Shown here in pieces: positions 19,653 to 27,179 of a stretch of DNA of 64,000 nt. Both the position numbers and the translations under genes were made by a program. The number at the start of each line of letters is the position of its first letter. Position 1 is the first letter of the stretch. Source of the DNA: Lactobacillus intestinalis (GTDB lineage Bacteria; Bacillota; Bacilli; Lactobacillales; Lactobacillaceae); contig NZ_CP072985.1 in the NCBI RefSeq assembly GCF_024397795.1, forward strand, positions 1 to 64,000. The letters run 5' to 3'. The notes beneath the pieces were generated by a model. That model was not told the origin of the DNA. It did no database searches and saw only the letters and a program-made list of their open reading frames with translations.

Positions 19653-20273
19653 ATTTACATTCCTCTTAAGTTAAATAAAAACCTTTTAGTTATGGTACCG
19701 ATAAGAGCAAGACTATCCTTTACATTCCTCTTAAGTTAAATAAAAACAAACCAACTAAGCCACTCCCGGGATTTTCCTAGGGGATTTACATTCCTCTTAA
19801 GTTAAATAAAAACGTATCTTTGGTAGGTCATTATCTATAATAGTATTACATTTACATTCCTCTTAAGTTAAATAAAAACTCATCTATATATCTATCTATC
19901 TCTCTATAGATATAATTTACATTCCTCTTAAGTTAAATAAAAACTTTGACTCTCTTGCAAAGCTCGCACTTGTGGTAAACATTTACATTCCTCTTAAGTT
20001 AAATAAAAACTGATTACATAGGAGATTACATGCCATGAAATACAAATTTACATTCCTCTTAAGTTAAATAAAAACTCACCGCGGATACTAAGCACAGCGG
20101 ACTGCCATGCATTTACATTCCTCTTAAGTTAAATAAAAACTTGCTTTTACCTACATGCTTACACAGTAAGTTGACTGATTTACATTCCTCTTAAGTTAAA
20201 TAAAAACGCTAAATCTCTTTGTAAAGCTCATTACGTCCTCTAAATTTACATTCCTCTTAAGTTAAATAAAAAC
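19653..20273 (-). CRISPR. CRISPR array 1, type I-B, 10 repeats and 9 spacers
   Basis: Ten 30-base repeats start at 19653, 19718, 19784, 19850, 19915, 19981, 20046, 20111, 20178 and 20244; on the plus strand each begins TTTACATTCC (after a variable first base) and ends AAATAAAAAC. Spacers are 35-37 bases and all differ. In crRNA sense (minus) the repeat begins GTTTTTATTT and ends GGAATGTAAAT, like clostridial I-B repeats. Transcription should therefore run from the cas2 side leftwards. The repeat at 19718 has one end-base change, on the old side. Confidence 0.97.
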
Positions 20274-20456
20274 CTTAGCCATCGTAAGCCCTGCTATATC
20301 ACTAGTTTCAAAAGCTATATCTGTCGACCTAACCAAAAAAGCATATATAGATTACTTACCTCATCAGATATAATTCAACAATAGTATTATACAGGCATTC
20401 TTTTCATCTGTCGATCTGCGTGTTTTTTCCGCATGTCTCATATCGACAGATTAATT
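20274..20456 (-). promoter_or_regulatory. Leader and promoter of CRISPR array 1
   Basis: On the minus strand there is a promoter TCGACA-N17-TATAAT (-35 at 20443-20448, -10 at about 20385-20390 region reading leftwards from it). The -35 lies inside ATCGACAG, one arm of CTGTCGAT (20408-20415) N26 ATCGACAG (20442-20449). A third copy, TCTGTCGACC, starts at 20320, 47 bases from the first repeat. The same elements at the same distances occur before array 2. The inverted repeat also directly follows the cas2 stop and could fold as a terminator. The exact -10 position depends on which arm serves as the -35. Confidence 0.6.
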
Positions 20457-20738
20457 TTAAAAAATATTCGATGTTAAATCCGTCAAATCCTGTCCCATAA
20501 ATTCTTTATCAAGCCAATTCTTATTTCTATTTTTAAATATAATTACTGAATCAACATCTTTTCTAATCCATCTATTTAATTCACTTCGCAGTCTTGCAAG
20601 CTGTGCCTTGGTTAATTCTCCCTCAAAAACAGAATTTTGAACATGAGTTAAGTATTTTTTACAAATTTTAAAAACATGTCTACTTACTTTAGAACCTTGT
20701 TTATCCATTACAATGTCATAAACCAAAATTATATACAT
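20457..20738 (-). CDS. cas2: CRISPR adaptation endonuclease Cas2
   Basis: About 93 residues starting MYIILVYDI, the classic first strand of Cas2 with its conserved Asp. SVFEGELT and a C-terminal SVIIFKN strand follow. Cas2 dimers bridge two Cas1 dimers during spacer integration. ATG 20738 is preferred to ATG 20750 because the family begins at this strand and GGGATGG lies 8 bases upstream. The longer form would overlap the cas1 stop. It is the last gene of cas3-cas4-cas1-cas2. Confidence 0.95.
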   Translation of the reverse strand: MYIILVYDIVMDKQGSKVSRHVFKICKKYLTHVQNSVFEGELTKAQLARLRSELNRWIRKDVDSVIIFKNRNKNWLDKEFMGQDLTDLTSNIF

Positions 20739-20743
20739 AATTA

Positions 20744-21733
20744 CTACCATCCCATAATGTAAGGGGCATATGCTTCTCCTTCAACGAGAGATTTTATCAA
20801 CTTATAACATTCCAATCGAATTAAATGTCTATAAGATACATCCCTATGCAAAGCTTTATACCTAACTTTTTGTTTCAAATACTTATCATACTCACCAACA
20901 ATTAACCGTTTTACTCTATCAGACAAATAACAAAAATTCGATTCTTTATTAAAATCTTTTTCAGTAACCATATTTTTATTAATAAGTGAAAAGATTAACC
21001 TATCTACTATTATCGGTTTAAATATTTCCGATATATCAAGACATAAGGAAAATCTCCTATCCATTGCACTATGTAAATAACTTACAGTTGGATTAAGTTG
21101 AGTCACATATATTTCTGACAAACAAGTTGTATACATTAAACCATTTAAAAACGAAATAAGCGTGTTTATCATATTATCAGGTGGTCTTCGAACCCTTTTT
21201 GAAAATTCTACATCTGGAATAAAAATACGATTCCAAGCTGCATAATATTTTCTGTGAATTGTGCCTTCAATTCCCATCAATTCTTCAACACTATTCGCTT
21301 CATTTATCTGTGGAATTAGAGATGTAATTTCTTTTATACTTTTATTTAAATCTCTTTCTCTTCTTTGATAATACCTCAAGTTTCTTGATAAATTCTTAGC
21401 GGCCCCTAAAACAAATCTTTTAGCATAATAAAGTCTTCTATGAGAATCTGTATATGCCTGTACTTGCTGAATTAAGAGTGTGCCAGACACATTTTCTTCC
21501 CGGGGATAAAATGATCCACTGTAAAATCCATAGTAATTGTAATAATGTATAGGAATTTTCTTCTGAGCAAGATAATTTAAACACTTAGTATTAGTCGAAA
21601 CTTCACCGAATAAATATATACTTCTTGTAACCTCAATTTTTAGATCCTTATATTTTCCATCCGATCTTGTCAATCTAACTGTATTATCTTTGCGTTCCAA
21701 TTTTCCTGAAGAAAATAAATAATAATCTTCCAT
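20744..21733 (-). CDS. cas1: CRISPR integrase Cas1 (type I-B)
   Basis: A 329-residue Cas1. The N-terminal beta domain has YYLFSSGKLERKDNT. The metal site residues are the Glu of GIEGTIHRKYY, the His of NPTVSYLHSAMDRRFSL and the Asp of LCLDISEIFKP, followed by VDRLIFSLIN. Start ATG 21733 follows AGGTGG at 7 bases and overlaps the cas4 stop by a few bases in the usual coupled manner. Upstream in-frame Met codons lie in cas4 and do not fit the family. With Cas2, and with Cas4 to select PAM, it integrates new spacers at the leader end. Confidence 0.96.
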   Translation of the reverse strand: MEDYYLFSSGKLERKDNTVRLTRSDGKYKDLKIEVTRSIYLFGEVSTNTKCLNYLAQKKIPIHYYNYYGFYSGSFYPREENVSGTLLIQQVQAYTDSHRRLYYAKRFVLGAAKNLSRNLRYYQRRERDLNKSIKEITSLIPQINEANSVEELMGIEGTIHRKYYAAWNRIFIPDVEFSKRVRRPPDNMINTLISFLNGLMYTTCLSEIYVTQLNPTVSYLHSAMDRRFSLCLDISEIFKPIIVDRLIFSLINKNMVTEKDFNKESNFCYLSDRVKRLIVGEYDKYLKQKVRYKALHRDVSYRHLIRLECYKLIKSLVEGEAYAPYIMGW

Positions 21734-21743
21734 TTTTAGCCAC

Positions 21744-22235
21744 CTAAGAAAAGCAATATTCATAAAATGCACATGATTTACAAATTGACTTAAGCTCGGG
21801 TTTAGGCGGAGTAGATTGCTTGCAAATCTGTTCAATTTCTGAAATATAATTTTCCATTATTTCTTCATCTTTACTTGTATAGTCAATTTTTACACATTTC
21901 TTAAGGCGTGGATAATCCAGCAAGCCTTTAGAAATACTTATCCCTTTCTTTCGTAAGTAATAAATATAATATTTTAATTGCCATACGGCTGCCGGTTCAA
22001 GCGCATTACTCTTCTTTACTTCATGAATTAATTGCCAATTTTCAACCATATCAATATCAATTAGGTTATCTATCATCACATGGTGTAAACCACGACCCTG
22101 ATAGCTAGTTTTATCCAATAATTTTCCTAACATAACGCGTTCACTGGTTTGCTCAAATCCTATTTGATGTTGGAAGAGCCATAGTTTTCTTTTACAAACA
22201 AAGAAATAATTCACCATATTACCTGTTATTCGCAT
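21744..22235 (-). CDS. cas4: Cas4 exonuclease
   Basis: About 163 residues from MRITGNMVNYFFVCKRKLW. It shows the Cas4 layout: one Cys in FVCKRK, a RecB nuclease core (DIDMVENWQLIHEVKKS with the Asp and ExK, then WQLKYYIYYL as the QxxxY motif) and the C-terminal CKSCAFYEYC cluster that completes the iron-sulphur site. Cas4 trims prespacers and checks the PAM. The start at 22235 overlaps the end of cas3 by 17 bases behind GGAAAA. An earlier in-frame Met would lie entirely in cas3. Confidence 0.93.
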   Translation of the reverse strand: MRITGNMVNYFFVCKRKLWLFQHQIGFEQTSERVMLGKLLDKTSYQGRGLHHVMIDNLIDIDMVENWQLIHEVKKSNALEPAAVWQLKYYIYYLRKKGISISKGLLDYPRLKKCVKIDYTSKDEEIMENYISEIEQICKQSTPPKPELKSICKSCAFYEYCFS

Positions 22236-22251
22236 TTTAAAATTTTCCAAA

Positions 22252-24681
22252 CTAAAACATATTATCATCATAATCAATTTCATTATTCAGATTAGCACCA
22301 TCTCGATAAGACAATCCAGTTTCAGAATCATAATCAAAGTCCGCTGGTAAAATTCTATATCCAAATTTATTGATTAAATCGTTTTCCATCCATCTATGTT
22401 TAGAAACTTTATTGTTTACATAAAACGGAATTGAGACTAAATAATTATTGATTATTTCTCGCGCTTTAATTTTTTCTTGTACAAGAATTTGACATTGTTT
22501 TTTATATGTTACTTGATCCGGAAAATCTTCTTTTTTAAGATGAGTATTCAAAGTTTGAGCAGCTGATTCAATTTCATCTTTATATTCAAGAAATACTTTT
22601 TCGGGAATAACATCTACTGTATTGATATCTCTAAAATCATTTATAGCTTTTTCTTTACTTATTGGTGTATTCAAAAATGCTAAATCATCTAAATATTTAA
22701 TACAATCATTAACCTTCTCAATAAGTTTGCAATTTTCAATATCTAGTAATTTATCCGTAGCATAGTTCTCATTAATTAGTTTTAATTTATTTGATTCTGT
22801 TAAATATCCATCTAGCTTAGCAATAGCTTTTTTAGATAGATTAAAAAGATGATAATCAACAACAGAATGTCTTTCCTCTCTCTTATATTCATGCGTACTC
22901 TTATGAATTCCACTCGTAGGTTTGTCTCCACCATCAAAAACGTAAACATTTGGCTCTTTACCTTCATAATTGCGCTTTCGATAGCATCTACCCATTCTTT
23001 GAAAAAGACCACACATTTCAGAGAGTTCAGTAATTAACAAATCAAAGTCTATATCTAATGAGGCTTCAACAACCTGCGTTCCTATCCAAATTCCAGCTTT
23101 TTGATTTTCTTTTTGACCAAATTCAAGTATCTCCTTTTCCTTTTTACTTCGATCTTTTCGAATAAATCTACTATGAATCAAATGGATATTCAATATTCCT
23201 TTTTGCTTTAATTCTGAATATAATTTAGTTGCAGATTTAACGGTATTACATACTACTAGCGTTTTTTGATGACAAGTCATCTTAATAATATCGTCTGAGT
23301 TAATTTGTTTATGGAGAACTTTAACTTTATGTCGATGGTCTACTTTAGAATCCAAAAATGGCTGCGGTGCTTGTTTAAATCTTAAACCATGACTTTTTAG
23401 TAAATCTACCAAAAATGGAGGTAATGTTGCAGTCATAATTTCAAATTTTCCGCCATATTTTTGCACTTCTTTCAGTCCAAAAATCAAATATCCTAAAAGA
23501 TCTGGAGAATACATTTGAATTTCATCAATTACGATCTTAGAATAAGCAAGAGTAGCAAGTTTAGGTTCATAATTTTTATAATGATATACAAAACTAAAAA
23601 TTTGATCAAGCGTAGCAATAGACAACTGTTTAGACCAACTTCGTTCTTCATTTACAAATTCATCAAAAGATTCTTCTTTATTAAATTTTTCCGATAAGGC
23701 TTTAGACATCATATCAGAATGAAGAAGTGCTAAATTTTCATGACTATTATTTTGAAAAACTATTTTAGAAATTCTATCGTAAATAGAATCTATTGCACTT
23801 TTTAGAGGTAAGACAAAGAACGATTTAGAATTATCAAGCCATCTAAGTGCTGATTCAGTTTTTCCCAATCCAGTTTGTCCCACTACAATAATACTCTCAT
23901 TTCGATTTTTATAAGTCCAATCTTGTAAATCGTTCCAGTTAGTAGTAGGATTATCTTTTCGCCAATGTTGAAGAATATTTTGACTCAAATACACACGTGA
24001 TTTAGATTCAATTTCATAATGGCCAGAAGCAGCATAGTCAATGCGATTAAGCAATCCCTTTAGCATTACAAATTCATCAAAAATATTTGGTTCATTCGCA
24101 TATGATAATCGATGTCCTAAGTGATTCTTCAGATATTGAACTCTTATTTTAGTGGGTTCCTGAGGATGTATTGGAAAATTTAATTTCGAATAATCAAAAC
24201 CATCAAATTCTTTCCTTAAAGTCTCTATTTCTCTCTCGTAATATTCTTTATCTATATTTCCAAGATCACGTTCATGATGCCATTTTATTGCAAAAATTAA
24301 GGCTATGAGTTCTTCTTTTGTATATTGTTTTTTCAACTCCTCAATTGGAAGCATTGTAATACTTAACAAGGCATGCGGAATTTCATCTTCACAATAACTT
24401 TTCTCAGCCTTTACTTTTTTCTGAAAGCGTAAATTCATTTTACCTAAATCATGATAAGCACAAGCAATTTCTAAGAGACGCCAGTCATCCTTGCCATGAA
24501 TATTTGGCTGCTTCAACATATTATTAAACGTATTCTGACAAAGCCAAAAGTTTTGAAATATGTCAGGATACGTTTGTTTCAATAAATTATATTGCCTCAA
24601 CAAATTATTAGTATGTTCTACAATCGTCTCACAGTGGTTTCCTTCAGATTGATTTAAAGACTTGGCTAAATAGTTATTCAT
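22252..24681 (-). CDS. cas3: Cas3 nuclease-helicase
   Basis: 809 residues, single-chain HD plus helicase Cas3. The HD nuclease residues are His77-Asp78 (AYHDLGK), His103 (IPHALLS) and His135-136 (IKWHHERD). The helicase has Walker A GQTGLGKT (268-275), DEIQ (386-389), TAT (417-419) and QRMGRCYR (561-568), with a C-terminal domain after. Cas3 is recruited by Cascade to unwind and degrade the target. It heads the cas3-cas4-cas1-cas2 block. ATG 24681 follows GTGGGGAA. Upstream lies a mini-ORF with a strong ribosome site (24700-24738). Confidence 0.96.
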   Translation of the reverse strand: MNNYLAKSLNQSEGNHCETIVEHTNNLLRQYNLLKQTYPDIFQNFWLCQNTFNNMLKQPNIHGKDDWRLLEIACAYHDLGKMNLRFQKKVKAEKSYCEDEIPHALLSITMLPIEELKKQYTKEELIALIFAIKWHHERDLGNIDKEYYEREIETLRKEFDGFDYSKLNFPIHPQEPTKIRVQYLKNHLGHRLSYANEPNIFDEFVMLKGLLNRIDYAASGHYEIESKSRVYLSQNILQHWRKDNPTTNWNDLQDWTYKNRNESIIVVGQTGLGKTESALRWLDNSKSFFVLPLKSAIDSIYDRISKIVFQNNSHENLALLHSDMMSKALSEKFNKEESFDEFVNEERSWSKQLSIATLDQIFSFVYHYKNYEPKLATLAYSKIVIDEIQMYSPDLLGYLIFGLKEVQKYGGKFEIMTATLPPFLVDLLKSHGLRFKQAPQPFLDSKVDHRHKVKVLHKQINSDDIIKMTCHQKTLVVCNTVKSATKLYSELKQKGILNIHLIHSRFIRKDRSKKEKEILEFGQKENQKAGIWIGTQVVEASLDIDFDLLITELSEMCGLFQRMGRCYRKRNYEGKEPNVYVFDGGDKPTSGIHKSTHEYKREERHSVVDYHLFNLSKKAIAKLDGYLTESNKLKLINENYATDKLLDIENCKLIEKVNDCIKYLDDLAFLNTPISKEKAINDFRDINTVDVIPEKVFLEYKDEIESAAQTLNTHLKKEDFPDQVTYKKQCQILVQEKIKAREIINNYLVSIPFYVNNKVSKHRWMENDLINKFGYRILPADFDYDSETGLSYRDGANLNNEIDYDDNMF

Positions 24682-24699
24682 TTTTCCCCACTTTCTATT

Positions 24700-24738
24700 T
24701 TATAGAGTAAATGCAAGATGTACTTCCATATATCTCAT
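24700..24738 (-). CDS. Twelve-codon mini-ORF upstream of cas3
   Basis: ATG 24738 to TAA 24700 encodes MRYMEVHLAFTL. GGAGG (24747-24751) lies 8 bases upstream, a better ribosome site than that of cas3 itself. It ends 19 bases before the cas3 start, so it may be a leader peptide coupled to cas3 translation. Being so short, it could be chance. The second codon is AGA, noted because toxins of CRISPR-guarding CreT RNAs use mini-ORFs with AGA codons, but here there is only one. Confidence 0.3.
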   Translation of the reverse strand: MRYMEVHLAFTL

Positions 24739-24785
24739 ATTCCTATCCTCCAAATTTTTTCTGCTAACTGATATTTTGTTATTTC

Positions 24786-24815
24786 GTTTATATTTCTCTT
24801 AAGCTAGATAAAAAC
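24786..24815 (-). repeat. Isolated degenerate CRISPR repeat
   Basis: This 30-base segment matches the array 2 repeat at 26 positions (changes at positions 1, 6, 10 and 19) and keeps the ends TTTATATTTC and AGATAAAAAC. It stands 283 bases from the next repeat of array 2, on the far (old) side, with the tRNA-like transcription unit between. It is either a decayed terminal repeat or part of a crRNA-like RNA. Confidence 0.85.
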
Positions 24816-24845
24816 TATTATCCATCAGAAAAACACAATCAAATA

Positions 24846-24874
24846 TTGCTAAAATGCAGAGAATATGGAATAAT
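24846..24874 (+). promoter_or_regulatory. Promoter of the tRNA-like RNA
   Basis: TTGCTA (24846-24851), a 17-base spacer and AATAAT (24869-24874), with TG one base before the -10 as an extended element. The predicted start, G at about 24881, is exactly the first base of the acceptor-like helix. Confidence 0.55.
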
Positions 24875-24880
24875 GAAACT

Positions 24881-25035
24881 GAGAATAAGTCGTCTAACAG
24901 GGAAGATAATCCTAGTTTTTAGGGAAGGTATGGGTTCAATTCCCATCGTTCTCATATTAAAGCAGTAGGTATTATTGCGGAAGAGTCTCGAAAAAATATA
25001 TATTTAAAGTCGCTGAACCATCAACGGCTTTTTTT
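24881..25035 (+). ncRNA. Unidentified RNA with tRNA-like acceptor and T-arm, inside the CRISPR locus
   Basis: GAGAAT (24881-24886) pairs with GTTCTC (24948-24953). Inside, ATGGG and CCCAT (24930-24934, 24942-24946) enclose TTCAATT, a perfect T-loop (TTCRANN). A further 5-bp hairpin TCCTA/TAGGG has a GTTTT loop at the anticodon position. I find no proper D-arm, no U33 and no encoded CCA, so it is not a normal tRNA. The transcript seems to continue through GCAGTA/TATTGC (24962-24978) to a terminator at about 25008-25035. It runs opposite to the cas genes and array 2. Options are a tRNA-like regulatory RNA, a decoy, or a decayed tRNA trapped in the array. Confidence 0.4.
25008..25035 (+). terminator. 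Terminator of the tRNA-like RNA
   Basis: AGTCG, then TG, pairs with CA, then CGGCT (stem about 25008-25028 with a one-base bulge on each side), followed by TTTTTTT. It is polar: a T-run is present only on the plus strand. Confidence 0.6.
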
Positions 25036-25098
25036 GTACCAAATTTTATATATTTTTTATAAAAACAACTTATATCTTGTCTGTCAGCAAAGTTCAAA

Positions 25099-25381
25099 AC
25101 TTATATTCCTTAGATAAAAACGCGATAGCAGCTTTAGCAGCATCACACCAAGTTTTATCAATATTTACATTTCTCGATAAAAACATGCTCTTAGTGAGTT
25201 GCATACCCATCGTTTGGGTTATTTACATTCCTCTTAAGTTAGATAAAAACCCGTAAGCTTCATTGTTGAAAGTGTACTGAACAGATATTTACATTCCTCT
25301 TAAGTTAGATAAAAACTGTATTTTGGCTCTCAAGCAAGTGACCTATACTGTATTTACATTCCTCTTAAGTTAGATAAAAAC
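25099..25381 (-). CRISPR. CRISPR array 2, type I-B, with three intact and two core-deleted repeats
   Basis: Intact 30-base repeats lie at 25221-25250, 25287-25316 and 25352-25381, separated by 36- and 35-base spacers. They equal the array 1 repeat except for AGAT in place of AAAT near the end. Repeats at 25163-25184 and 25099-25121 keep both ends but lack 8 and 7 central bases (the CTTAAG palindrome region); their spacers are 36 and 41 bases. Deletions lie at the old end relative to the leader at 25382. The degenerate repeat at 24786 may be the original end. Confidence 0.93.
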
Positions 25382-25558
25382 AGTTCCCTTCGACAGATCT
25401 TACAAATCAATACTTTACAGTTCCAATTCTGTCGACCATCTTAAATATACTTCTATTTTTGATAAAAATGATTATAAAATTTCAGAAAAGCTATCATATC
25501 AAGCTTAATAGTACCTGTCGATCCTCTGTAAAAAATTGATTTTTGAACATCGACAGCT
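25382..25558 (-). promoter_or_regulatory. Leader and promoter of CRISPR array 2
   Basis: It shares its architecture with leader 1. CTGTCGAT (25515-25522) and ATCGACAG (25549-25556) are again 26 bases apart, and TCTGTCGACC starts at 25428, again 47 bases from the first repeat. A fourth copy, TCGACAGA, is at 25390-25397. On the minus strand TCGACA at the inner arm is followed after 17 bases by TATGAT, a plausible promoter for pre-crRNA. The rest of the sequence differs between the leaders, which stresses these elements. It directly follows the cas5 stop. Confidence 0.6.
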
Positions 25559-26272
25559 CTAAACTAAGAATACTACATTACCATCTTCATCAACATATGC
25601 CTTATAAACTACAAATCCAGAAGCATATATTGCCTCAACTTTATTCCACCGACGTTGTGTCTGACCTTTTCTAATTGTTACCAACTTATAATTCTTATTT
25701 AAATAATAATGTGTCCCTTTATTTCCCACACCATCATCTTCTAGACCCACATCTTCAGACATTTGAACAGGTATATATGCGCTATGATTTACGGGTACAT
25801 CTTCATCTTTTTCTTCTATATCAACAATCTTTACATCTTCAAAATTTGCCAAATCTTCTCGTCGACCCAAATTTGGAAATTCACGAGGATACTTTAAAGC
25901 ATGATAAATAGTATCCAGTTCACTTTCATCATTAGGCTTGATATGCAATATTAAATTTACATCATAAAGCAACTGAACATGACCAATACCTCTACTAATT
26001 CCAAAACCTTCAGCATTTAACTGGTGTCTTTCTGGATCAAATTTCATACCATTTTTGAATTCATATCGTGTAAAAAAATCACTAGTTGTTGATACATATG
26101 AACCTTGAATACTAACTTGCATTGGATGATATTCATAAAAATCACATAAGTAGTGAACCATCCCTATCACTGTAGAATAAGGAGGTAAGGGATAACTTTC
26201 ACGAAACCCATGACTAGCCGGAACTCGATAATTAGCAGTTTCTTGGTGCAATTTAACTCTAATTACCTTCAT
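25559..26272 (-). CDS. cas5: Cascade subunit Cas5 (I-B, Cas5t-like)
   Basis: About 237 residues from MKVIRVKLHQETANYRVP. It has the typical Cas5 N-terminal strand and SYPLPPYSTVIGMVHYLC, the PPxSTxxG signature that marks Cas5. A glycine-containing ISRGIGHVQLLYDV region and a beta-rich C-terminus follow. Cas5 caps the crRNA 5' handle. ATG 26272 overlaps the end of cas7 by 14 bases; a TTG at 26284 is less likely. It ends the cas6-cas8-cas7-cas5 block; array 2 follows directly. Confidence 0.93.
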   Translation of the reverse strand: MKVIRVKLHQETANYRVPASHGFRESYPLPPYSTVIGMVHYLCDFYEYHPMQVSIQGSYVSTTSDFFTRYEFKNGMKFDPERHQLNAEGFGISRGIGHVQLLYDVNLILHIKPNDESELDTIYHALKYPREFPNLGRREDLANFEDVKIVDIEEKDEDVPVNHSAYIPVQMSEDVGLEDDGVGNKGTHYYLNKNYKLVTIRKGQTQRRWNKVEAIYASGFVVYKAYVDEDGNVVFLV

Positions 26273-27161
26273 AATATTCAGCAACCTTTTTCTTTAAATC
26301 TGTCATAAACTTAGCTACTGTCACTGCATTCAATTTATTTTTAATCTCTTGACTATTATCAAATGCGCCATTTACAAATCCAATATTAGTATTATCTTCA
26401 ACTCTTGGATCATCAAGAACACTTTGAATTGATTCAATGTCAATCTTAGCATTCTTAACTTTAACAGCATTTTCAAACACTGGATTTTTAATATCATAAA
26501 CCCCACCTATAATGAAAAGGGGCTTTAAGTCCTCACGACGACCTCTAATATCACGATATAAATATTGAATTACATCTAATAATTTGGCAACACGACGATT
26601 TTTTTCACTTGCATCCAAATTAGTACCATCATTATCGTCGATTCCAATTTGATCTAAATCAATTGTTAAGGTGTAAACATGATACGAATGTTGAATTTCT
26701 GATTGCGCAATACTGTTACGGATTGTATTATCACCCGTAGCTTTACGAATTCTTTGAGCTAATGACATATTAGTTAAAAAATCGGTATCTCCCTCATAGG
26801 GTTCTTGACTAATAGCATTTGAAAGACGTACCCGAGCTGATCTAATAGATGAATTAGTACCTTTTTCAGTTTTCATATAACCAAAGAAATCAATTTCCGA
26901 AAAATCTTTAATAGATGCGTCCTTAGCAAACTGAATTACCTTTTTATCACCACTGCCTTCAGCCTCTAAAGTTGCTTCTTTTTCACCAAGTTGTTGAACA
27001 ATGTTATAGCGAATTGCTTGGCGTGAAATGTAAGAGTATTGCTGACCATCTCCACGAGTAAGTTTTTTAAGAAAGGCTACATTACCTAAGCTCTCACCAT
27101 AATTAGCGCTTGAAGCTTGAAAAACGATAGTTACTGTTAGTCCCATATTATCCTGAATCAT
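26259..27161 (-). CDS. cas7: Cascade backbone Cas7 (DevR/Cst2 type)
   Basis: About 300 residues from MIQDNMGLTVTIVFQASSANYGES. The N-terminal RRM-like strand, SYISRQAIRYNI and the thumb-like IRSARVRLSNAISQEPYEGDTDF region fit the Cst2/DevR Cas7 family. Several Cas7 copies coat the crRNA. I choose ATG 27161, which follows GGAGG at 8 bases, over ATG 27176, which overlaps that ribosome site. It lies 18 bases after the cas8 stop. Confidence 0.93.
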   Translation of the reverse strand: MIQDNMGLTVTIVFQASSANYGESLGNVAFLKKLTRGDGQQYSYISRQAIRYNIVQQLGEKEATLEAEGSGDKKVIQFAKDASIKDFSEIDFFGYMKTEKGTNSSIRSARVRLSNAISQEPYEGDTDFLTNMSLAQRIRKATGDNTIRNSIAQSEIQHSYHVYTLTIDLDQIGIDDNDGTNLDASEKNRRVAKLLDVIQYLYRDIRGRREDLKPLFIIGGVYDIKNPVFENAVKVKNAKIDIESIQSVLDDPRVEDNTNIGFVNGAFDNSQEIKNKLNAVTVAKFMTDLKKKVAEYYEGN

Positions 27162-27179
27162 ATGTCCATCCTCCATTTA

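Noticed and set aside
20406..20451. LexA/SOS box for the CTGTCGAT inverted repeat
   Set aside because: Spacing of 26 bases and the sequence do not fit CGAACATATGTTCG or the CTGT-N8-ACAG form.
24881..24953. Standard tRNA gene, possibly tRNA-Lys (TTT)
   Set aside because: Acceptor and T-arm fit, but there is no D-arm, position 33 is not T, the anticodon stem is irregular and no CCA is encoded.
24881..25035. tmRNA or tracrRNA
   Set aside because: No tmRNA D-loop signature or tag frame, and no anti-repeat complementary to the CRISPR repeat; the locus is type I and needs no tracrRNA.
25049..25076. A further core-deleted repeat ending ATAAAAAC
   Set aside because: Only the end matches and the gap to the next repeat is about 22 bases, too short for a spacer.
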